Position numbers and translations under genes: made by a program
Shown: positions 53,750 through 62,100 of the stretch, one piece after another
Numbering within the stretch: the stretch's first letter is position 1
How the letters are laid out: each line of letters begins with the position of its first letter
Notes under the pieces: model-generated
Databases searched by the model: none
The model's input: the letters and a program-made list of their open reading frames with translations, nothing else
What the model was told of the DNA's origin: nothing
Source of the DNA: JAXMBN01 sp046349875
GTDB lineage: Bacteria; Planctomycetota; Planctomycetia; Pirellulales; Pirellulaceae
DNA length: 64,000 bases
Direction of reading: 5' to 3'
Assembly (NCBI GenBank): GCA_046349875.1
Contig: JAXMBN010000003.1
Span: 145,248-209,247, forward strand

Positions 53750-56547
53750 CAAGCCATTCAGAACTCCCTTCGGAAGGCTCACCAGAGGATGAGCGTGCAG
53801 CCACATTGGCAGCGATCGTCGACGAGATTCAAGATCTGGTTCAATCTGGAAAATCGTTCCAGATCCAAGACTTCCTTCAGCGACTTCCAGGGGATGAGAA
53901 ACTGGTACGGGAAGTGCTTGAGACGTTGAAGCTCTTAGGTCTCTATGGCGAGGTATCGGTTGAGTCTTCTCGTCTACCCAATGCGGTTGGAGACTATGAA
54001 ATTGAGCAAGAGGTCGGTCGTGGCGGGATGGGGATTGTCTATCGTGCTCGGCAGATCTCACTCGATCGCACGGTCGCTCTGAAAATACTTCCCTTGGCAG
54101 CGAGTCTGGATCGAAAGTGCCTGGAACGATTTCGCATTGAAACTCACTCTGCATCGATTCTTCAGCATCCTAATATCTTGGCCATTTATGGTACTGGGTG
54201 TGAGCAAGGAGTTCATTATTATGCGATGCAATATATCTCGGGCAAATCATTGCAAGACCATTTGAAATCGGGGACTCTCTTCGAAATCCGAACCGTTGTC
54301 GAATGGATTCGCGTTGTTGCAGACGCATTGCAACACGCTCATGAATTAGGCGTTGTCCATCGCGATATCAAGCCTTCCAATCTCATGATCGATGATGCGG
54401 GAAAGATCTGGATTACCGACTTTGGATTAGCGCAAATCGACGATCAAGCAACACTGACCTTGTCTGGCGATTTTGTGGGAACCTTGCGATACATGAGCCC
54501 AGAACAGGCCATGGGTGGGCATACTGCTATCGATCATCGAACCGATATTTATGCCCTAGGTGCAACACTATTCGAGTTGTTGACGGGGCAACCGATCATC
54601 GATGGCCAAGGGAGAATGGAGATTCTCAAGCAGGTGCTGGAGAAGGAAACTTCTTTTTCGCGAACATCTCGTCCGATCCCACGTGATTTGCAAACCATTG
54701 TCTTCAAAGCAACCGCCAAAGAACGCGATATGCGTTATGGATCGGCTGCGGCGATGGCAGAGGACTTGTTAAGGTATCTTGAACATCGTCCCATTCTTGC
54801 GAGCCGACCTGGAGTGGCAACGAAGATCCTCAAGTTTGCAGCGCGGCATCCTGCAGCAAGCCTCAGCATTGCTTCGATACCGATACTTATTCTCATCGGT
54901 ATGTTCTCCTACAACATGGTGATCTCGTCGCAAAAGCGAGAGGTCGAAAGGGCGTTGAAGATCGCTCAACAAAATGAGAATCAAGCTCTGTTGGAAGCTC
55001 GCAAAGCAAAGGTGGTCAGCGACGTGCTTCAGCAATTGGTTGCATCGGCGAATCCCGACCAAACGAAAGGCGCGGAGTATACCGTTCGACAATTGTTGGA
55101 CGATCTTTCACAGAGCATTCTGGACCAATTGGATGATCAACCCGAAGTGGAGGTGATGCTGCGAAGTACCATCGGGAATGCCTATCGACGATTGGGATCT
55201 CCCGAGCGGGCGTTGGATCATTTGCAGCGAGTGTATGAGTATCATCGATCTCAGAATGCCGATGCGTTGAAGACGGCCCAATCGCAGACCGACTTGGCAT
55301 GGAGCTATGCTGCGATGGGGAAATACGAACGAGCAAGCACTTATGCCAAGCGGTCGGTCGAGATGCTTTCGGAGGCACAGTATCCGCATGCAATGATCCA
55401 AGCGATGTGGTGTTTGCAGCATTGTTTGATCTATCACCAAGACTATGACCAAGCGGACGATGTGGGGCAACGTGCCGCGAGTCTCGCGCGTCAAGCTCAA
55501 CCCAATCCTCCGGAACTCGCCAATATCATCCACGAGTTGGCTCAGTCGAAGACTCGTCAAGGAAAAGTGTCTGAAGGGCTTCGCTATGCCAAAGAAGCCG
55601 TTGAACTGCATCGCCAATTGCATGGGGAGGAACATCCCGAGTTGGGATGGGGGTATGAAGCGCTGGGGCGAGCTTATATGGCATCTGGTGAGTATTCAAA
55701 AGCGGCGGAGAGCTTTGAAAATGCCATCAAGATATTCGAAACGCATTATCCCGCTCAGCACAAGAGCATCTTGATGTCTGTCGATTTGCTGGAATCTTCG
55801 CTTCAACAAGGAGAGCAATCTGAAACCCTCCATGCGCTGCAAGAGGAACGATTTCGAAAAATTTGGGAACCGTTAGTAAGCCTCTCATCCACGGGAGAGC
55901 TTTCTCTGCTCCAGCATTTGGTCAAGATGGATCATCGTTCAGCGGCAGCGGAGATCATCGTGAGCTTTCCCGAAGCCTTTGTGACTTCGTTGGATGCGTG
56001 TGCCGCCTTGGGAATCCTATCTCAGGCGAGCGATCAGTTGCGATCGCAAGAAACAGCCGAAGTGTTTTCAGCCTATCGGACGCGATGGAAGCCTGCCATG
56101 AAGGTCCTCGTTCTTCAAGCAGTCAAAGGCTGTGGTGAGGATGCTACAGCTTGCAACACTGTGGCATGGTATTTGTCGGTTCCCAGCGATTCGTTCTTTC
56201 AGTTCCCTTCCGAAGCGTTGTCTTTGGCAAAGAAGGCCAATGCACTCAAGCCCGATGAAGGTGCTATTTGGAATACCTTGGGCCTTGCTTATTTGAGGAG
56301 TGGGGATTTCGAAAATGCGTTCTCTGCACTACGTAAATCTCAGGGATACGAAACGAGTGACGAGTACGATTTGATCCTGTTATCGATGGTGTCGTTTCAT
56401 CAAGGTAAGCGAGATGTCGCATCTGAATATCTCGTTGCAGGAAAGACAATGCATGATGCAAAAGGGAAACTCAATCGCGAATGGGAAGCGTTGTATCGCG
56501 AAGCAGCTAACCTTTTGAATGGGAATCCATCGGCACTTAGCGAATGA
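53746..56547 (+). CDS. Membrane Ser/Thr protein kinase with TPR sensor region
   Basis: This kinase has 933 residues, with a GTG start overlapping the sigma stop. After a helical leader (1-80) the kinase domain spans about 84-350: glycine loop GRGGMGIVY 91-99, ALKIL lysine 113, HRDIKPSN with Asp207, DFG 225-227. A single transmembrane helix lies at about 371-393, then a coiled coil and an extended all-helical TPR region (420-930). Examples are EVMLRSTIGNAYRRLGSPERALDHLQRVY, PELGWGYEALGRAYMASGEYSKAAESFENAIKIF and AIWNTLGLAYLRSGDFENAFSALRKSQGY. The TPR part would be periplasmic and might read cell-envelope or peptide signals (inference). It converges with the kinase fusion at 56579. Confidence 0.93.
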   Translation: MTSHSELPSEGSPEDERAATLAAIVDEIQDLVQSGKSFQIQDFLQRLPGDEKLVREVLETLKLLGLYGEVSVESSRLPNAVGDYEIEQEVGRGGMGIVYRARQISLDRTVALKILPLAASLDRKCLERFRIETHSASILQHPNILAIYGTGCEQGVHYYAMQYISGKSLQDHLKSGTLFEIRTVVEWIRVVADALQHAHELGVVHRDIKPSNLMIDDAGKIWITDFGLAQIDDQATLTLSGDFVGTLRYMSPEQAMGGHTAIDHRTDIYALGATLFELLTGQPIIDGQGRMEILKQVLEKETSFSRTSRPIPRDLQTIVFKATAKERDMRYGSAAAMAEDLLRYLEHRPILASRPGVATKILKFAARHPAASLSIASIPILILIGMFSYNMVISSQKREVERALKIAQQNENQALLEARKAKVVSDVLQQLVASANPDQTKGAEYTVRQLLDDLSQSILDQLDDQPEVEVMLRSTIGNAYRRLGSPERALDHLQRVYEYHRSQNADALKTAQSQTDLAWSYAAMGKYERASTYAKRSVEMLSEAQYPHAMIQAMWCLQHCLIYHQDYDQADDVGQRAASLARQAQPNPPELANIIHELAQSKTRQGKVSEGLRYAKEAVELHRQLHGEEHPELGWGYEALGRAYMASGEYSKAAESFENAIKIFETHYPAQHKSILMSVDLLESSLQQGEQSETLHALQEERFRKIWEPLVSLSSTGELSLLQHLVKMDHRSAAAEIIVSFPEAFVTSLDACAALGILSQASDQLRSQETAEVFSAYRTRWKPAMKVLVLQAVKGCGEDATACNTVAWYLSVPSDSFFQFPSEALSLAKKANALKPDEGAIWNTLGLAYLRSGDFENAFSALRKSQGYETSDEYDLILLSMVSFHQGKRDVASEYLVAGKTMHDAKGKLNREWEALYREAANLLNGNPSALSE

Positions 56548-56578
56548 TCCTACCTTAAGATGACATCATCTGGAAAAG

Positions 56579-59029
56579 TTAGCCTTCGACTCGAAGGAGT
56601 TGAACCGGCTGATGTTGGACCGACGGACTTAGATCCACTGATGCAAATTTGAAATCGGCACCCGGAACCAAGTCTTTGATGGTGCTGGAAACAATAATCT
56701 TTCCAGCCTCGGCTTGATCGCGAACCCAGATTGCGGTTTGCAACGCTGGACCTGAGAGCGTCTTATCCATTTCATCACACTCGCCGGTATGAAGGCCGAT
56801 ACGGACGGCCACGCCTAGGCGTTGAGCCGATGCGCGAATGGTTAAAGCTGCCCGGATAGCGCGAGCGGGCCCATCGAAGGTACCCCATATTTGATTTCGA
56901 TCGGAGGGAAAGGCTTTGCCACGGAAGAGCGCGATTTCGCGCTCTGCATGCGAGCGAGCAGTTGCAGTATTCGATGATGACGCATTTTCGGAGGGCGATA
57001 AGAACTCCGCCACCAAAACCGTTGCCAGAATGCGTTTGATATGGCTGTCATGTTTGACGCCGGTGAGAAATTCTTCGATCGCCGAAGTAATTTCTTCTTG
57101 GTGCCCGACAAATGGAAGGTGATCGTTGCCAGGCAACGGGATGAATAAGGCACCTGGGATGTTTTCAGCGAGATAGCGACCTTCATCGACCAAGAGGCAT
57201 TGATCGCCCGACCGGTGGATGACCATCGTTGGTACTTGGATCGAACGCAAAATCGGGCGAATGTCGACCTGCGCGTTCATGCGAGTCAACGCCAAGGCAG
57301 CACCCGGGCTTGCACCCATACGAAGATAGCTCGACCACCACTTTCGAAATTCGGGATCGTTGGCTTTGCTGGGGGCGCGAGCTTCGATCCCAACAGGGCC
57401 TCCCCATTGATCGCGGATGGTGTTGAGGAACTTGGTGTGATCTGGTTCGGTTGGCCCCCATGGATAGTCGTGGGTTTGCAATCGCCTTGCATAAGAACCG
57501 ATCATAATGAGTGCGGTCGTCTTTTGAGGATAGGTGGCTGCAAAGAGCGAACACATGGGGCCTCCCTCAGAGACACCACAGAGCACGGCTCTTTCGGATC
57601 CGACCGCTTGCATGACGGCACGCACATCGTCCATTCGCTGTTCCAAGGTAGGCAGTTGGTCTGTTGGTACCTTATCGGAAAGCCCTGTCCCACGCTTGTC
57701 AAAGAGGATGAGGCGGGAAAACGATGCAAGTCGGCGCAGGAATTTGGCAAAGGAAGGTTCCTTCCAAAACCATTCGAGATGCGATACCCATCCCATGACG
57801 AAAACGATATCGAAGTCGCCTTGTCCCAAGACTTGATAAGCGATGTTGACATCACCACTCCGCGCATAAAATACTTCAGGCACCTCCCATTCCGCATCCA
57901 TTTCCACCGGAGGAGTTCGCGGTTGTCCCGTTCGTGGCGATCGAATCGAATCGAGCATCAATCCCAATTCAATCGCGACTTCCTTGGCCGTAACGAGTCG
58001 TTGTTCGCGGTCTTTGCGAATCATGATTTCGACGAGCCGACGCAGTTCGTACGGAACAATTTGGGTCAGCAGTTCGGGTTCCTTGCAAAGAATCGCAGCC
58101 ACAACATCGGCGTCGTTGTTCCCCGCGAATGGTAGTTGTCCCACCAAGAGCTCGTAGAGAAGCACTCCTAAGCTAAAAATATCACTTCGATGGTCCAACG
58201 CTTGGCGTCGAACCTGTTCGGGTGACATGTAGCGAACCGTTCCCAATAGAAACCCTTGAGCCGTTAACTTCGATGTGGGATCCGTTTGATCACTATGGGG
58301 CTCTTCACTTCGTTTGGCCAATCCGAAGTCGAGGACTTTGACCAAGCCATCGGAGCGAACCATGATGTTTTCAGGTTTGAGATCGCGGTGGACGAGGCCC
58401 GCTTCATGTGCTGCCGCAAGTCCAAGCGAGATCCCATGCGCATAGTGAAGGGCAGTCTCAAGCGAACATCGGTTGGCCGATTGAATTTGCCGTAGAGTCT
58501 TGCCTTCGATAAATTCCGTAACCATGAAGCAGAAATCGGCATCATTGCCAATCTCGTAGATCGTGAGCACATTGGGATGATTGAGAGCGCTGATCGCGCG
58601 AGCTTCCGTCTCAAATCGTTCGATCCAGGTGGGATCGCTCATCCGGTCTTTGGGGAGAACTTTTAAAGCGACCTTCCGCTGCAAACGCTCGTCGGTGGCA
58701 AGATAAACTTCTCCCATTCCTCCGACGCCAAGGCAACGATCGACTCGATAATGTCGAAAGGTATGTCCCGATTCAAAGCTTGGTTGCGACTTTGTCAGGT
58801 TCACAGGTTCATACCCTGTGGATTCTTCTCGACGTATTTTCTCCAGACGGTCAGGGATTTCAGCGGTGAATCGGTCAAGCTTCTCGCTCCACGTGCCATA
58901 CTGCTTCAAGAGTTGCTCGATCTTGGTCCGAAGCGAAGGGTCGTGTCCGCATACCGTTTGCAGAAAGTGCTCACGGAGCTGTGGATCATCGATCTGAGTT
59001 GCGGCCAAGAAGATGCTGGATTCGTCCAT
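56579..59029 (-). CDS. Cytoplasmic Ser/Thr kinase fused to alpha/beta hydrolase and degenerate class III cyclase-like domain
   Basis: This protein has about 816 residues, with ATG 59029 (MDESSIFLAATQIDD) preferred over 59095. Residues 1-75 are the pre-kinase segment. The kinase is about 90-350 with glycine loop GVGGMGEVYLA (101-111), catalytic Asp216 in HRDLKPEN and DFG 234-236. An alpha/beta hydrolase follows (about 390-650): nucleophile Ser487 in GVSEGG, acid Asp609 in SGDQ, His637 in GNDHLPF. Residues 666-816 align by eye with a class III nucleotide cyclase (GTFDGPARAIRAALTIRASAQRLG, VRIGLHTGECDE). The metal-binding motif FTDIVGST is replaced by VAEFLSPS, so catalysis is unlikely. There is no transmembrane helix. 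Hydrolase-cyclase pairs are known in actinobacteria and elsewhere, but the added kinase is unusual. Confidence 0.92.
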   Translation of the reverse strand: MDESSIFLAATQIDDPQLREHFLQTVCGHDPSLRTKIEQLLKQYGTWSEKLDRFTAEIPDRLEKIRREESTGYEPVNLTKSQPSFESGHTFRHYRVDRCLGVGGMGEVYLATDERLQRKVALKVLPKDRMSDPTWIERFETEARAISALNHPNVLTIYEIGNDADFCFMVTEFIEGKTLRQIQSANRCSLETALHYAHGISLGLAAAHEAGLVHRDLKPENIMVRSDGLVKVLDFGLAKRSEEPHSDQTDPTSKLTAQGFLLGTVRYMSPEQVRRQALDHRSDIFSLGVLLYELLVGQLPFAGNNDADVVAAILCKEPELLTQIVPYELRRLVEIMIRKDREQRLVTAKEVAIELGLMLDSIRSPRTGQPRTPPVEMDAEWEVPEVFYARSGDVNIAYQVLGQGDFDIVFVMGWVSHLEWFWKEPSFAKFLRRLASFSRLILFDKRGTGLSDKVPTDQLPTLEQRMDDVRAVMQAVGSERAVLCGVSEGGPMCSLFAATYPQKTTALIMIGSYARRLQTHDYPWGPTEPDHTKFLNTIRDQWGGPVGIEARAPSKANDPEFRKWWSSYLRMGASPGAALALTRMNAQVDIRPILRSIQVPTMVIHRSGDQCLLVDEGRYLAENIPGALFIPLPGNDHLPFVGHQEEITSAIEEFLTGVKHDSHIKRILATVLVAEFLSPSENASSSNTATARSHAEREIALFRGKAFPSDRNQIWGTFDGPARAIRAALTIRASAQRLGVAVRIGLHTGECDEMDKTLSGPALQTAIWVRDQAEAGKIIVSSTIKDLVPGADFKFASVDLSPSVQHQPVQLLRVEG

Positions 59030-59186
59030 GGTATCAGTACGGTGTGAGATTTCAGTGGATGAGACCACTATAGCACAGCCGCGTACCGATACCAATCACG
59101 GATCGATTGGCGTTAGCTCGTATTGCCTTTCATCGAAACCCCTTTCTTCCTCATAGATCCATGTTGAAGGGATAGATTCTTTGTTC

Positions 59187-62100
59187 TTAACGCGTGTTGC
59201 GTTTCTTCACATCCAGGTCTGATAGAAATGAACCATCGAATGCCGATCCAATCTGCTGTGATGGGCCGGTCAAATCTTCTGTTTCACCTTCCGGTTGATA
59301 GGATGCATGCGACATTTTGTTGAGATGATTAATGACAACCAGTGCATCGCGGGGCGACAAGCGTTGATCCGAATCGGTGTCAAGGAGCCAATCGGTATCG
59401 GTCTCTTGCGAAAGAGTGCGATGGGTATTGAGCCAATTGAGGATGAGCAATGCGTCCAACGGTGAGACTTGTCCATTGCCATCGACATCCAAGAAGAAAG
59501 GAGTAAACAAAGCGAGTTCATTCGATTCCTCTTGGCTCTCACCTTCACCGAAGGATGAACCACTGGATCCTGAGGACCCGTCCAACTCTTCGAACAACTC
59601 GGTCGGATTGAAAAGATCGCGGATGGCTTGATCGGTATTGGCAAGAACAAAATCTTTGGTTCGGTGGTTATCGATCAGATCGCGTACACCATCATCAAAG
59701 GCGGTTTGGTTTGGTCCTGAACCAATAAGGAATCGCGAACCATTCAATCCACCCGCAAGCGTGCCTTTGAGATGTGCGACTCGAGTTTCAACATCCAAAG
59801 GACGTAGCCATTCCTGTTGGATTGCAAAGAGTGCCGCATCGCTCAGATCGTAGACGCTCGTCCCGGCATGGAGGATGTCGTCATCACTTCCTCCAAAGAG
59901 GAAATCACGCCCTGCTCCGCCAAAGAGAATATCGAGACCTTGGCGAGAACGCAGTTGATCGTCACCATCGCTACCGAGCAAGACATTGTTGCCACTACCA
60001 CCGATGAGGATGTCATCGCCAAGACTGCCGAAGAGCCAAGTATCGGTCGAAACGTTGGCATCCACGATGATCGTATCGTCTCCAGCGTATCCTTGGACAA
60101 GGATGCGACTGGAAGGAATGGGATACGTTTCAGTAAGTTCGTTGTTGCGATAGACGAATAGTCGTCCCTGATTTCCGTTTCCTTGTCGCGTAATGCGAAT
60201 GTCGTCATTGGCATCTGAACCGAGAAGAACAAGCATGGATTGACCTGGTCGCAACGGATCAGGCACGATCCCCGATTGGCCAATTCGGATCACTTGCGAT
60301 GTTGTAGGGCCGACGCCGCCATCCTTGTCGGTAGCCGAGATGGTGATGGTATAGGTGCCGTTGGCGGTATAGATGTGGTCGACACTAGGAGGCACACCGG
60401 GTGCTCCTTGAACGGTTTGGATGGCGGTTCCATCGCCCCAGTTGATGCTGTAAAGGAAACCGGCTTCTTTGTCGATGGTGCTCGGATCGGTTGCCGCCAT
60501 TTGAACGGTGACGGTCGTATCTTTCGTTGCATCCGTGGGTGAGGACATGATCGTTGCATTCGGTGCAACGTTGGTTACTTCCACATCGAAAGTCACCGAG
60601 CTTATCGCCGACGATTTTCCTGAATCGGACGAGGTTGCAATCATCACAAGCGGGAAATTACCGTTGTCTTTTACAACCAAGTAAAGGTCGCTCAGATTGA
60701 CAGCTGTCAGATTCCATACGCCTCCCCCTTGATTTACACCGACTTCATTTCCTTTCCCGTCGACGAAGAACGCAATGGAAGGAACTTGTCGCATGGAAAC
60801 TTGCAGAGTCTCGGATCCATCGGTATCCACCAGTTTGGCATCGACTTTCAATGGGATCGGGACACCCTCCGATCCCGTGGCCTTTTGAGCCGAGACGATG
60901 GGTGCATCGGCAATGGGCTCGATGGTAATCGACGCCGTTGCTGTCGAGGATTCTCCATTGGCATCGACCACCGTGTATTGGAAGGACGTGGTTCCAGAAA
61001 AATGAGCTCGCGGAGTGAATTGGAATCGGTCATCCGAGATCTGAAGAGGTGTTCCTCCGTTGTTATAAACGACCGTTCCAAAGGTTGGTTGAACAACGCT
61101 CACCGTGAGTGGCGTATCGGTAAGTCCGAGGTCGTTGGCAAATAGATTGAAGCTACCATTCGTGTCTTCTTGTATCGTGAATGAATCGTTTGTAGCGGCA
61201 GGGATTCCTCCAACGAGTACTTGCTCGATATTTGTATAGGAAACGGGTAGTGGTGTAACCAACGAACCGCTAGGGATCGTAGGAATCCCTGAGACGCTAT
61301 CGAGGATTCGAAGTCGATCGCCAGGATTGGAGGTTGGGCTTTGACCATTGATGCCCACTTGTTCCACGCTCGTTAGAGTCGTCGGAGCTGACATGGTTCC
61401 ATTGTTGACCTGGGTACGCAACGTCCCTGAAGTGGAACTTGTTGCATCGACTTCAAAGAAATCAGCCAGGCTGGAACCATTGACGGTGACTTGGTCGGTT
61501 CCATTGCCGCCCGCAAATGCTACTCCATTCGCGAAGTTGAGATTGCCTCCGCTGAGGTCGACACCCAAGGCATCATTTCCTTCTGAGGCTTGGATATCGA
61601 CACGATCGAATGTTGCACCAAAGGTAAGGAGTTCGGAGATACCGGTTCCAGGCCGCGTGATGCCAAGCTGACTTGCATTCAAGGCGAAGGCATCGTTACT
61701 GGTCGTATCTTGAACGGTAAGAGTATTGAGCCCCGTGCCGCGCGTGGCCGTGATGGGCACAATGATGTTTCCGGTGGGCGAGGAGATCATTTGTACGGAA
61801 TGAGCCCCTGTTCCAAGATTGACAGCAAGGGTGTCGCGAACGCCGGCATTCGTCGTGGTAAGCGGTGCTAAGCGATCCAACGTCAAAGAATCGTTGCCTG
61901 CTCCGAGCGATAGATTGGTTTGCCCTTGGAAGGTTGCTTGGCTTAGCGTTACGTTGTCCACATCGTTGCCCGTTGCCAATGTGATTGGGCGACCCACAAA
62001 GGTTCCGGACAGTTGTACCGTCGTTCCAACACCAGGATCGGCATCACCGAAGTCGCTGACCATTCCAATCAACGTCCCTTGGATCAAGGTACCAGCGGAT

